Positions 1 to 7,070 of a stretch of DNA of 13,338 nucleotides are shown piece by piece. Numbering within the stretch: position 1 is the stretch's first letter; the number at the start of each line of letters is the position of its first letter. Made by a program: the position numbers and the translations under genes. The notes under the pieces are model-generated. The model saw only the letters and a program-made list of their open reading frames with translations, made no database searches and had not been told where the DNA came from. This stretch comes from Caccocola sp964450835 (GTDB lineage: Bacteria > Synergistota > Synergistia > Synergistales > Synergistaceae), in the NCBI GenBank assembly GCA_964450835.1, contig CAYVEQ010000042.1, positions 1-13,338 of the forward strand, in the 5' to 3' direction.

Positions 1-18
1 ATGAAAAGGAGATGCGCA

Positions 19-342
19 ATGAAGAAAGCTATGCTTTCACAGCCGATGAACGGCAAATCTGATGAGGAAATCATTGCTGCAAGAGAACGGGCCGTTAAAA
101 CTCTCGAAGCAAAGGGCTACGAAATCGTCAACACCCTGTTTACCGATGAATGGCGCGGCAACGAAAAGATGAAAGAGAGGGGCGTTGTTCAAATCCCTCT
201 CTGCTTTCTCGCAAAGTCTCTTGCAAATATGAGCCTGTGCCACGCGGCGTACTTCTGCAAGGGATGGGAGGATGCGCGGGGATGCAGGATAGAACACGAG
301 GCGGCCAAGGCATATGGCCTTGAAGTCATCTACGAGGAATAA
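19..342 (+). CDS. DUF4406-type phage/accessory protein
   Basis: This 107-aa protein resembles the DUF4406 family, small nucleoside 2-deoxyribosyltransferase-like proteins found mostly in phages and prophages. Visible family traits are the N-terminal KAMLSQPMNGKS segment (the usual 'SQPM.G' strand and loop), a helix rich in E/A/R, the mid-protein LAKSLANMSLCHAAYFCKGWEDARGCRIEHEAA block and a short C-terminal strand GLEVIYEE. An in-frame ATG lies at base 1, but the ATG at 19 is preferred because AAAAGGAGAT (4-13) sits about 7 nt upstream. Enzymatic activity is unproven in this family, so no reaction is assigned. The phage-head gene fragment downstream supports a prophage-remnant origin. The gene itself appears intact; what lies upstream is outside the window. 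Confidence 0.75.
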   Translation: MKKAMLSQPMNGKSDEEIIAARERAVKTLEAKGYEIVNTLFTDEWRGNEKMKERGVVQIPLCFLAKSLANMSLCHAAYFCKGWEDARGCRIEHEAAKAYGLEVIYEE

Positions 343-393
343 GAGCACGGACTGAGACGCGCCGCGCTCTTATTATGTGCAATAACGTCTGCG

Positions 394-418
394 GCACCGC
401 GTCTGCGGTGCTTTTATT
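394..418 (+). terminator. Intrinsic terminator 1 of the prophage remnant
   Basis: A 7-bp perfect stem GCACCGC / GCGGTGC (394-400 and 405-411) with a 4-nt loop is followed directly by TTTTATT. It lies 50 nt after the DUF4406 gene stop and most likely ends its transcript. Confidence 0.75.
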
Positions 419-430
419 ATGTCCGAACAG

Positions 431-454
431 AGCCGCCGGAGAGGCGGCTTTTTT
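431..454 (+). terminator. Intrinsic terminator 2 of the prophage remnant
   Basis: A perfect 7-bp stem AGCCGCC / GGCGGCT (431-437 and 443-449) with loop GGAGA runs straight into six T residues (449-454). It sits 20 nt after the preceding terminator, so the two form a tandem stop. Its position shows that an open frame starting at 419 is not a real gene start. Confidence 0.85.
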
Positions 455-490
455 CATACCCTCGTCCGCGCCCGGGACGGAAAAGCGGGG

Positions 491-679
491 CGGCTTGTGA
501 TGACGGAGCAGGCGTATTTCAGTTCTCTCTCGCAGAAAGACTGCTTTAAGGATTTGGGCGTCGAGGAATTTGAGATACTGGCGACGCTCGACTCTCACAC
601 TTCCGAAATATGCTGCGAGATGGACGGGAAACACTTCCAGATGAAAGATTACGAGCCGGGGACGACCGCGCCGCCGTTC
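491..679 (+). pseudogene. Fragment of phage minor head protein (SPP1 gp7 / head morphogenesis type)
   Basis: An open stretch translates to a segment typical of phage minor head proteins of the SPP1 gp7 / Mu F-like family. It includes RLVMTEQAYFSSLSQKDCF, then EFEILATLDSHTSEIC.EMDGK, then KDYEPGTTAPPF. In intact members this block lies toward the C-terminal end and is followed by a His/Cys-containing tail such as PPFHP.CRST; here the similarity stops at PPF (about 679) and runs into unrelated FFFAEKEA. The N-terminal bulk of the protein is also absent: similarity begins at about 491, just after a terminator. This is therefore a roughly 63-residue internal relic with no start, and not a functional gene. 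Family assignment is by motif recall. Confidence 0.7.
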
Positions 680-683
680 TTTT

Positions 684-715
684 TTGCTGAAAAAGAGGCT
701 GGGTTCGTGTATAAT
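684..715 (+). promoter_or_regulatory. Putative sigma-70 promoter for the glutaredoxin gene
   Basis: A perfect TATAAT lies at 710-715, 42 bp before the glutaredoxin ATG. The best -35 candidate, TTGCTG at 684-689, leaves a long 20-bp spacer, so only the -10 element is convincing. Confidence 0.4.
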
Positions 716-757
716 TGAATCACGGAAGTTTCAGTTTGCTGTGACGGAGTGATCTCA

Positions 758-1003
758 ATGGAAGTGAAAGTATATTCAACACCATCATGCCCGTGGTGCG
801 TGCGCGTCAAGGAATATCTGGCGGGGCTTGGCGTCGCCTACACCGACGTCGATATAACGACGGACAGGGCTCTTGCCATGGAGCTTGTCAAAAAGACAAA
901 ACAGATAGGGGTTCCCGTGACATTTATAGGCGATCAATATGTCGTCGGCTTCAACGAGCCGCAGCTCGAAGCGCTTCTGAAGGCAAACAACCTCATTGCC
1001 TGA
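758..1003 (+). CDS. Glutaredoxin-like thiol-disulfide oxidoreductase
   Basis: This 81-aa cytoplasmic protein has a single thioredoxin-fold domain. The active site CPWC is at residues 11-14 after the first strand (VKVYSTPS). Further marks are the cis-Pro loop GVPVTFI and the C-terminal GF.E..LEALL glutathione/partner-binding segment. It matches the short glutaredoxin/NrdH-like class (75-85 aa) that reduces disulfides, for example of ribonucleotide reductase; the exact partner cannot be told. The ATG at 758 is chosen because GGAGTGAT (746-753) lies about 5 nt upstream; an in-frame GTG at 749 would overlap that Shine-Dalgarno site. A terminator follows before pgi, so it is probably a single-gene unit. 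Confidence 0.9.
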   Translation: MEVKVYSTPSCPWCVRVKEYLAGLGVAYTDVDITTDRALAMELVKKTKQIGVPVTFIGDQYVVGFNEPQLEALLKANNLIA

Positions 1004-1056
1004 CCGCGCGCTTAAAATAAGGCGTGAAAAAAAGTAAAATAGGGTATATCATAATG

Positions 1057-1091
1057 ACGGCGCAGCTTTTGACGCGCCGTTGTTTATTATT
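1057..1091 (+). terminator. Intrinsic terminator after the glutaredoxin gene
   Basis: A 7-bp stem ACGGCGC / GCGCCGT (1057-1063 and 1074-1080) encloses a 10-nt loop and is followed by a T-rich tail (TTGTTTATTATT). It lies 53 nt after the glutaredoxin stop and 44 nt before pgi. It could alternatively act in a pgi leader. Confidence 0.6.
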
Positions 1092-1134
1092 CGCTCCGCA
1101 GGAAAAAATTACAGAAAGAGGCCGGTGAATAAAG

Positions 1135-2487
1135 TTGAAGAAAATTTCATTCTCCTTCGGCGCAGCATTCGGGAAAAGCGCGTCTGACTCCCGCGCTCTC
1201 CGCGCGAAGTACGAAGAGTCGGCGCTTAAAGCGCAGCGGTGGATAAACGAGACCCCGTTCGACACGACAGGGCACGGGTGGATGGCTCTGCCGGACTGCG
1301 ACGTCGGTCATCTGACGGAAACGGCGGAATGGCTTCGCGGCTACGACAGCGTCATACAGGTCGGCATAGGCGGCTCGGCTCTGGGCAACCTTATGCTCAA
1401 TCAGGCGCTGCTTGACGGTTACTACAACGAGACCGGGGCGAAGCCGAAGTTCTATCTCGCCGACAACCCGGACCCCGATAAGACGCTGTCGATATGGAAC
1501 CGTGTAAAAGAAGGGCGCGTAGCTCTTGCGGGCGTCAGCAAGTCGGGCTCAACAGCCGAGACGATGACGCAATTCCTCTGGTATCGCGACGAGATGCTCA
1601 AAAAAGGGGAGAGCGACAAAGACATACTTGTGATCACAGACCCCGAAAAAGGAATTTTCCGCGCCTTCGCGAACGGCTCCGATTGCCGCGTAATCGAGCT
1701 TCCCGCCTCTGTCGGCGGGCGCTACTCGGTGCTTTGCCCGGCAGGCCTTGTCACGGCCGCGGCGCTTGGTATAGACGCAGAGGCGCTCTTGCGCGGAGCC
1801 GCCGGCATGAGAAACTTTATCTCCAAAGAGACCGACTTTGATAAGAATCCGGCGCTGCGTCTCGCCGCGCTCCATATGATGCACGCGGAAGAAAAACGCC
1901 CGATGTCAGTCCTTATGCCGTACTCCAGTAAAATGGCCTATTTTGCCGAATGGTACGCGCAGCTGTGGGCGGAGAGCCTTGGCAAAAACGGTCTGGGCAC
2001 GACGCCTGTTCGCGCGCTCGGCTCCATCGACCAGCATTCACAGGTGCAGCTCTACACGGAAGGGCCGGACGACAAATTCTTCACACTCATCAGCATAGCA
2101 AGCCACGGCCCGGAAGCTGTCGTGCCGGCAATCGGGCACGAAGCTCTCAAACCGCTTGAATACCTCGGCGGGCAGGGTATAGGTGCCATGCTCAACCTCG
2201 AGGCGAAAAGCACCGCCGCTGCGATAATCAAATCGGGACACCCTCTGATGTGGATAGAACTTGAAAGTATTGACGAAGAAAGTCTGGGCGCGCTGATATT
2301 CTTCTATGAATATCTGACGGCGCTCACCGGCCGCATGATGGGGATCAACCCCTTCGACCAGCCCGGCGTGGAACAGGGCAAGAGGTACACATACGGCCTC
2401 ATGGGACGCGACGGATACGACAACGACGCGCGTGAAGTAGGCGAGTGGTTCGGCAAAATCGTATCTGACAGGATAGAGGCGAAGTAG
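1135..2487 (+). CDS. pgi: Glucose-6-phosphate isomerase
   Basis: This 450-aa cytoplasmic enzyme interconverts glucose 6-phosphate and fructose 6-phosphate in glycolysis and gluconeogenesis. The length fits the short (about 450 aa) Firmicutes/thermophile-type PGI. Visible hallmarks are the sugar-phosphate-binding SKSGSTAET segment, ASVGGRYSVL, catalytic Glu280 in WAESLGK, catalytic His301 in GSIDQHSQVQLYTEGP, and Lys416 in the second PGI signature NPFDQPGVEQGK. The start must be TTG 1135: an in-frame TGA at 1126-1128 lies just upstream, and GGTGA (1124-1128) is spaced 6 nt from it. It stands alone between two terminators. All catalytic residues I looked for are present, so it should be active. 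Confidence 0.97.
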   Translation: MKKISFSFGAAFGKSASDSRALRAKYEESALKAQRWINETPFDTTGHGWMALPDCDVGHLTETAEWLRGYDSVIQVGIGGSALGNLMLNQALLDGYYNETGAKPKFYLADNPDPDKTLSIWNRVKEGRVALAGVSKSGSTAETMTQFLWYRDEMLKKGESDKDILVITDPEKGIFRAFANGSDCRVIELPASVGGRYSVLCPAGLVTAAALGIDAEALLRGAAGMRNFISKETDFDKNPALRLAALHMMHAEEKRPMSVLMPYSSKMAYFAEWYAQLWAESLGKNGLGTTPVRALGSIDQHSQVQLYTEGPDDKFFTLISIASHGPEAVVPAIGHEALKPLEYLGGQGIGAMLNLEAKSTAAAIIKSGHPLMWIELESIDEESLGALIFFYEYLTALTGRMMGINPFDQPGVEQGKRYTYGLMGRDGYDNDAREVGEWFGKIVSDRIEAK

Positions 2488-2514
2488 CTTCCGCTGTTTG
2501 CCGCCGCGAATACA

Positions 2515-2542
2515 AAAAGAGGAGCCGCAAGGCTCCTCTTTT
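2515..2542. terminator. Bidirectional terminator between pgi and the minus-strand 62-aa gene
   Basis: A perfect inverted repeat has arms AAAAGAGGAGCC (2515-2526) and GGCTCCTCTTTT (2531-2542) with loop GCAA. GC-rich stem plus A-tract on one side and T-tract on the other allows termination from both strands, and it lies between two converging genes. Confidence 0.9.
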
Positions 2543-2555
2543 CTGTATGACCGGC

Positions 2556-2744
2556 TTAAGCCTGAATTTTTAACCTTATGAAATCGCCTGTGAGGTTCCA
2601 GCTCTTTTCTATGATGTTATCCGTCTCTCCCGGCTGCATCCAGGGAAGCATATTGGCGACGCCGAAAGCGTCGATGACAGCAATGAATCTTTCGCCGCTG
2701 TCGTTGATATAAAGATATACGCCTTCCGGCTGCTGCTTTGCCAT
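2556..2744 (-). CDS. Hypothetical 62-aa protein
   Basis: A small soluble protein (MAKQQPEGVYLYINDSGERF...FIRLKIQA) that I do not recognise. It has no signal peptide, membrane segment or cysteine, and a central GVANMLPWMQPGETD stretch. It is likely real: GGAGG lies 9 nt before the ATG (reading leftward from 2744), a TATAAT promoter lies further upstream, and the stop is 13 bp from a bidirectional terminator. The pattern of alternating strands suggests a small beta-rich fold, but no function can be inferred from sequence or neighbours. It is divergently transcribed from the symporter/two-component operon. Confidence 0.7.
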   Translation of the reverse strand: MAKQQPEGVYLYINDSGERFIAVIDAFGVANMLPWMQPGETDNIIEKSWNLTGDFIRLKIQA

Positions 2745-2780
2745 TATACCGCGCCTCCAGATGCAAACTTGTACGAAGAG

Positions 2781-2811
2781 ATTATACTACATGCCGCATA
2801 TATTTTGCCAA
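2781..2811 (-). promoter_or_regulatory. Sigma-70 type promoter for the minus-strand 62-aa gene
   Basis: Read on the minus strand, TTGGCA (2811-2806) and a perfect TATAAT (2786-2781) are separated by 19 bp, which is longer than ideal. The -10 is 37 bp before the ATG of the 62-aa gene. Confidence 0.5.
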
Positions 2812-2855
2812 GAGCGCTGATGCGGTCATTTCTGTGCGCCTGATAGCAAGATGAA

Positions 2856-2864
2856 TGATATAAT
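2856..2864 (+). promoter_or_regulatory. Extended -10 promoter of the symporter/kinase/sigma-54 operon
   Basis: TGATATAAT is a perfect extended -10 (TGnTATAAT), predicted to start transcription near 2871, about 62 nt before the first small ORF. No good -35 is seen at 16-18 bp, as is usual for extended -10 promoters. It diverges from the minus-strand promoter about 45-75 bp away. No GG-N10-GC sigma-54 element was found in this gap. Confidence 0.5.
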
Positions 2865-2932
2865 GCAATAATAAATAATAAAACAATATTTCTGTGAATT
2901 GATACTGATCTCTGGGAAAGGCGGCGAAGACT

Positions 2933-3028
2933 ATGAGAGTATGTTTTGTTATATGGCTGGTGTTTTTTATCCTTGTCGCTGCGCCCGGAGTTATTGTTCA
3001 CTGCGTATCGGCACGGAGGCGGCGTTAG
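2933..3028 (+). CDS. 31-aa single-pass membrane microprotein preceding the symporter
   Basis: The frame from ATG 2933 to TAG 3026-3028 encodes a 31-residue peptide. It has a short N-terminus, a hydrophobic core (about residues 4-23, VCFVIWLVFFILVAAPGVIV) and a very basic tail ending SARRRR. That is the layout of a one-helix membrane protein with the basic end in the cytoplasm. Its stop directly abuts the symporter ATG at 3029, and the symporter Shine-Dalgarno (GGAGG, 3015-3019) lies inside its last codons, so the two are probably translationally coupled. Small one-helix proteins are known beside some SSS transporters ('symporter small accessory protein'). Its own ribosome site is only moderate (AAAGG about 12 nt upstream), which lowers confidence. 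Confidence 0.55.
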   Translation: MRVCFVIWLVFFILVAAPGVIVHCVSARRRR

Positions 3029-4432
3029 ATGCCCGCCCTTGCCTATTATCTCGCAGCGTTCGCTGTATATACAATTTCTATCATTTTGCTCACAGGACAG
3101 TCGTTTCCTCAAAAGGAGAATCTGAGGTCGTTTTATATCGGCAGCGGTACTGTCTCTCTGTGGCCTACTGTCGCCACCTTCTGCGCGACGTGGATGAGCC
3201 CGCTGTCGCTAATCGGCTTCAGCATGTGGTATTACCGCGACGGTTATATCGCCTTCTGGGCCTCTGTGAACGGGTGGATGCTGGGATTTTTGTTTTTCCC
3301 GATGATTGTCGGAAGGCTCCGCCGTTCGCGCGCCGTCTCTATGCCGGAGTGGCTTGAGAAAAATTACGGCGACGCGCGCGTCAGGAGACTCTCCGCCGCT
3401 GTGATGATTTTCCTTTACACGATATATCTTGTCATACAGTTCCGCGCCTTCGGTGTCATTGTTTCTTATATTCTTGAGATTCCTCAGGGCTTTGCCTCCA
3501 CATCGCTTATTTATCTTTTTGTTCTTTATACGGCTTTCGGCGGATATCCGTCGGTCGTCAGGAGCGACGCCCTTAATCTGCTGCTTATAGTCGCCGGCGT
3601 GGCTGCCGCAGCGTGGTTTGTATTGCCGGATGGCTTCAGCATAGAAGGAGCTTGTGAAATTTTCAGCGCTGAGAGCGCGCGCTTTGCCGAGCGGGGAATT
3701 TCTCTGAATGAAGCCGTCTCAGGCTGCATGATTATGCTCACATGGGGACTCGGCGTCGCGGGCAATCCGCAATACGCTATCAGGATTATCGCCTGCCGCA
3801 GCAAAAAAGACGCTTTCAGACTGATCTCCATCGCACCGTATATTGTCGGGATAATTTATCTGTGCGTCACATTTTTTGTTATGGTGTGCAGGACGCGGTA
3901 TCCGCTTATCGGAAATCTCGAAGAGACGCTCGGCTTTGCGACGCTCGGCCAGTTCCTGCCGCCTGTTGCCGTAATGCTGCTCCTCATATGCGTTATCGCT
4001 TCTGCTGTCAGCACGGCTAATTCGCAGCTTTTGCTTGCCGCCTGCTCTTTATGCTATGATCTGTTCCCGATTAAGAGTAGGGGTGAAGACTCTCCGTTTG
4101 GCGAAGAGCGTTTTTTGCTGGCGAACCGCATCGCAATCACAGCGATCGCGACGGCTGCGCTTCTGCTTGTGAACGCCGGACTGCCCGGATATATACGCCT
4201 TGGTACTATCAGCTGGACTCTTGTCGCGATACTTTATTTTTATCCGTTGTTTACTCCGGGGCTTGTCGTCCGCGGTATTTTGTTTCAAGTGCTTTTGTTC
4301 GCCATTTTAGCGCAGCTGATTCTCGTTCTTGCGCTTGGCCTTGAGCCGGAGCAGGCTATGCTTTATGTGCTGTGCGGCGAAGGGCTTGCTTTTGCCCTAC
4401 ATCGCGCCGTCGGATGCCGCCCATGCGTATAG
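3029..4432 (+). CDS. SSS-family (SLC5) sodium/solute symporter, possibly a sensor
   Basis: This 467-aa inner-membrane protein has about 12-13 hydrophobic segments. SSS family marks are the early FYIGSG..SLWPTVATF.ATW region, the FGGYPSVVRSDALN segment matching the family signature (yGG...v..D..q), and IASAVSTANSQLLLA in the TM8 region. There, Ser328-Thr329 correspond to the adjacent hydroxyl residues used for Na+ binding in PutP and vSGLT. Substrate cannot be deduced; amino or organic acids are plausible. It is preceded without a gap by a membrane microprotein and overlaps or abuts a histidine kinase. In CbrA and CrbS an SSS domain is fused to a kinase, so this protein may sense as well as transport. 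GGAGG lies 9 nt before the ATG. Confidence 0.85.
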   Translation: MPALAYYLAAFAVYTISIILLTGQSFPQKENLRSFYIGSGTVSLWPTVATFCATWMSPLSLIGFSMWYYRDGYIAFWASVNGWMLGFLFFPMIVGRLRRSRAVSMPEWLEKNYGDARVRRLSAAVMIFLYTIYLVIQFRAFGVIVSYILEIPQGFASTSLIYLFVLYTAFGGYPSVVRSDALNLLLIVAGVAAAAWFVLPDGFSIEGACEIFSAESARFAERGISLNEAVSGCMIMLTWGLGVAGNPQYAIRIIACRSKKDAFRLISIAPYIVGIIYLCVTFFVMVCRTRYPLIGNLEETLGFATLGQFLPPVAVMLLLICVIASAVSTANSQLLLAACSLCYDLFPIKSRGEDSPFGEERFLLANRIAITAIATAALLLVNAGLPGYIRLGTISWTLVAILYFYPLFTPGLVVRGILFQVLLFAILAQLILVLALGLEPEQAMLYVLCGEGLAFALHRAVGCRPCV

Positions 4433-5724
4433 CAGTGAGCCTCGAAAGTTTTATGAAATGGATGTTTTTGCTTGTCGCGCTCTGGACCGCTGTCCTTATT
4501 CTCGGGACGCGGCTGAATCAGAGTTATACGCGGAAGCTTGGTGAAGCGGAAAAGTCCGCAGAGAGGGCGGTGCGTATGTTCAGTCTCTACCGCCTTGAAT
4601 ATTCCGAAGCTGCTGCGGCGGAGGAGTTTGGCCCTTATTGGCATCCCTGCGCGCCGGGTGAAGTTCCCGACGTGGAACTCGCAAGCGGCGGACGGCTCTA
4701 TGGTTTTGCAGTTGATAAAGAAGCGATTTACAAGGATATGGTGGAAGAAGAGCGTTATCTGATTCTTGTCGGTATTCTCGGCCTTATCGTTGCTGTCGAG
4801 GCAGCTGTGTTTTTGTCCTATGTGCTTACCCGGCCTTTGCGGCGGCTCACGAGGATGTGCCGCGAGGTTGCTGCGGGGAAGTCGGTGCGCGTGCCGCAGT
4901 CGTTTTTCTCTCCGTCGGAGTTTTCAGAACTCATTGACAGCTTCAACGATATGTCCGACCAGCTTCGGCGGTGGCGCGAAGTGCAGCGTCAGCTTAGCAG
5001 AATGGATCGGCTTGCCGCGCTGGGCGAGATGCTGTCAGGGCTTTCGCATGAGATCCGCAATCCGCTTGCGAGCATGAGAATTCAGGCTGATTTGCTGCGC
5101 GACGACATGGAGCGCGCTCTGTCCGGAAATTTCAGAGAGGAAGATATGCGCTGTGCGGAGGAACAGCTGGGCGCGCTCGGCGACGAAATCGACAGACTCA
5201 ACACTATTGTCGTGCGGCTTTTGTCGTTTGTCCGCCCGAACCCTGCCGTCGTAAACCCCATAAAACTTGACAGTCTGCTGCCCTGGGCCGGCACCATGCT
5301 CGGGCCGCAGGCACAGAAACATGGCGTGAAACTGCTGCTGGAATGCACAGATACAGACGTCACTGTGATGGCCGACGTCGAGGCTTTGCGTCAGGTCGTT
5401 ATGAATCTTGCTCTTAACGCAATACAGGCGTCAGGCGAAGGAGGATGCCTTACAATATCTGTCGGACGCACAGCCGACAGGCCGAGCCGCGAAACGCGCG
5501 GTGTGATAAGAGTTTCAGATACAGGGGGCGGCATCCCCGCGAGTATCGAACATAGAATTTTCGACCCGTTCTTTACCACCAAAAAGGATGGAACGGGTCT
5601 TGGCCTTAGCATAGTTCAAAGAATAACCGAAAGCCTTGGAGGAGATCTGTCTCTTGAGAACAGCGGGCATGGCGCGACTTTCAGCGTTTATCTGAAGCTT
5701 GCTGAAGGGGGGATTGAAGCATGA
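4423..5724 (+). CDS. Membrane sensor histidine kinase (NtrB/ZraS-like)
   Basis: A 433-aa protein from ATG 4423. TM1 spans about 11-29, an outer domain of about 80 residues follows, TM2 about 112-135, then a HAMP-like linker. The HisKA H-box is MLSGLSHEIRNPLASM with phospho-acceptor His209. The ATPase domain shows an N-box (NLALNAIQAS, Asn328 and Asn332), G1 (SDTGGGIP, Asp366), an F-box (FDPFFTTK) and G2 (GTGLGLS, 390-396). Such kinases usually phosphorylate NtrC-type activators, as encoded next with an ATGA overlap. The start is uncertain: GTG 4372, ATG 4423 (overlapping the symporter stop by 10 nt) and ATG 4453 are in frame, and none has a strong ribosome site. The overlap supports coupling to the symporter. 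Confidence 0.95.
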   Translation: MRIAVSLESFMKWMFLLVALWTAVLILGTRLNQSYTRKLGEAEKSAERAVRMFSLYRLEYSEAAAAEEFGPYWHPCAPGEVPDVELASGGRLYGFAVDKEAIYKDMVEEERYLILVGILGLIVAVEAAVFLSYVLTRPLRRLTRMCREVAAGKSVRVPQSFFSPSEFSELIDSFNDMSDQLRRWREVQRQLSRMDRLAALGEMLSGLSHEIRNPLASMRIQADLLRDDMERALSGNFREEDMRCAEEQLGALGDEIDRLNTIVVRLLSFVRPNPAVVNPIKLDSLLPWAGTMLGPQAQKHGVKLLLECTDTDVTVMADVEALRQVVMNLALNAIQASGEGGCLTISVGRTADRPSRETRGVIRVSDTGGGIPASIEHRIFDPFFTTKKDGTGLGLSIVQRITESLGGDLSLENSGHGATFSVYLKLAEGGIEA

Positions 5725-7070
5725 GCATTTGGATTGTCGACGATGAAGCTAATATCGCAAACGGGCTGAAACGGGCTTTTGAACGCAGAGGACACAGCGT
5801 CGAGTGTATGAATGATATTAAGGGGCTTTACGAAGCTCTTAATTCTTCCATACCGTCGTTGATTTTTCTTGACCAGTGTCTGCCTGACGGCTACGGCCTC
5901 GACGCTCTGCCGGTGATTCTCAAGACCGCGCCCAGGTGCAAAGTCATAATGATGACGGCCTTCGGAGATTCAAATCTCATAGTAAAAGCTATTCGGCAGG
6001 GAGCCTATAACTATCTTGACAAGCCCTTTCCGCTGGACGCTGCGATAAATATGGCAGACCACGCCTTTGAATCTATACTTTTGCAGAACCGCAGCGTTCC
6101 TGCTTACTGCGATAATCAGCTGCTGGGATCTTCTCCTGCGATGATGAAGGTCTGCGACGCGCTTTTGAAGGTCGCTCCGTATCAGGATACGGTGGTTTTG
6201 CTTACGGGGGAGAGCGGAACAGGAAAAGAGGTCGCCGCGCGTATGCTGCACAGCGCCTCAAAGTGCAAGGGCGAGTTTGTGGCGGTTAACTGTTCCGCAA
6301 TACCGGAGGCGCTGCTTGAGGCGGAGCTGTTCGGATATGTGAAAGGAGCATACACAGGAGCAGATTCGGATAAAATGGGGCTTATAGAAGCCGCAGGCGG
6401 CGGGACGCTTTTTCTTGATGAAATTGGCGATCTTCCTCTGCCGCTGCAGGCAAAACTTTTTAGATTCATTGACCAGAGAACGATTCGTCCTGTCGGCGGT
6501 ACGAAGGAGAAGAAGGTTAATCTGAAGCTGATATGCGCGACATGCCTTGATTTAGAGAAAAAAGTGCGGGACGGGAGCTTCCGTAAGGATCTTTATTTTA
6601 GGATATCTGCCTTTCCGCTGAGACTTCCGCCGTTGAGGGAAAGAGGCGGCGACGTGTTGGAACTTGCGGTGTACTTTACGGAGAACATCTCTCAGCGTAT
6701 GAACAGGAGCGCGCCCGAGCTGAGCGACGAGGTGTGCGAGGCTTTTATGAACTACCCGTGGCCCGGCAATGTGCGTGAACTGAGAAATACTATCGAGCGG
6801 ATACTTATATTGAGAATTCCGGACGATAGATTTGTGCGTCTGGCGGATCTGCCATCGGAGCTTCTGGAGTACGGAGCTCAGCCGCGGCGCGATGCAGCGG
6901 AGCGCGCAGGCGCAGTATGCGCGCGATGCGAGACGCTTGACGGAGCTGAGCGCAGGCTCATATCCGAAGCGCTTGCAAGATGCGGCGGGAACAAAACTCA
7001 GGCTGCGGCTGAGTTGGGCATTTCGCGTTTTTCCTTGATAAGAAAGATGCAGAGGCACGGCCTTGAATGA
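5721..7070 (+). CDS. NtrC-class sigma-54-dependent response regulator
   Basis: A 449-aa cytoplasmic activator of three parts. The receiver domain (about 1-115) has acidic pair Asp7-Asp8, phospho-acceptor Asp51 in FLDQCLPDG, Thr79 and Lys101. The AAA+ domain (about 135-365) has Walker A GESGTGKE (163-170), the sigma-54-contact loop as GAYTGA (209-214, Tyr in place of the commoner Phe), Walker B LFLDEI (230-235) and arginine-finger region FRKDLYFRI. The C-terminal Fis-type helix-turn-helix (about 406-449) contains GGNKTQAAAELGISRFSLIRKM. It starts at ATG 5721 within the kinase stop (ATGA) and ends overlapping the next gene. It likely binds the palindromes at 8379-8418 and activates the -24/-12 promoter there (inference). 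Confidence 0.97.
   Translation: MSIWIVDDEANIANGLKRAFERRGHSVECMNDIKGLYEALNSSIPSLIFLDQCLPDGYGLDALPVILKTAPRCKVIMMTAFGDSNLIVKAIRQGAYNYLDKPFPLDAAINMADHAFESILLQNRSVPAYCDNQLLGSSPAMMKVCDALLKVAPYQDTVVLLTGESGTGKEVAARMLHSASKCKGEFVAVNCSAIPEALLEAELFGYVKGAYTGADSDKMGLIEAAGGGTLFLDEIGDLPLPLQAKLFRFIDQRTIRPVGGTKEKKVNLKLICATCLDLEKKVRDGSFRKDLYFRISAFPLRLPPLRERGGDVLELAVYFTENISQRMNRSAPELSDEVCEAFMNYPWPGNVRELRNTIERILILRIPDDRFVRLADLPSELLEYGAQPRRDAAERAGAVCARCETLDGAERRLISEALARCGGNKTQAAAELGISRFSLIRKMQRHGLE

Noticed and set aside
419..718. A 99-codon open frame as an intact gene
   Set aside because: Its first codons lie in a strong terminator hairpin and only residues 25-87 resemble a phage head protein; it is a relic, reported as a pseudogene.
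2745..2932. Sigma-54 promoter or GTGCG palindrome in front of the regulatory operon (autoregulation)
   Set aside because: No GG-N10-GC was found; a lone GTGCG half-site near 2834 has no partner arm.
4372..4422. Kinase start at GTG 4372
   Set aside because: It would overlap the symporter by 61 nt and add a Cys/Arg-rich leader before TM1; ATG 4423 (or 4453) gives a normal N-terminus.
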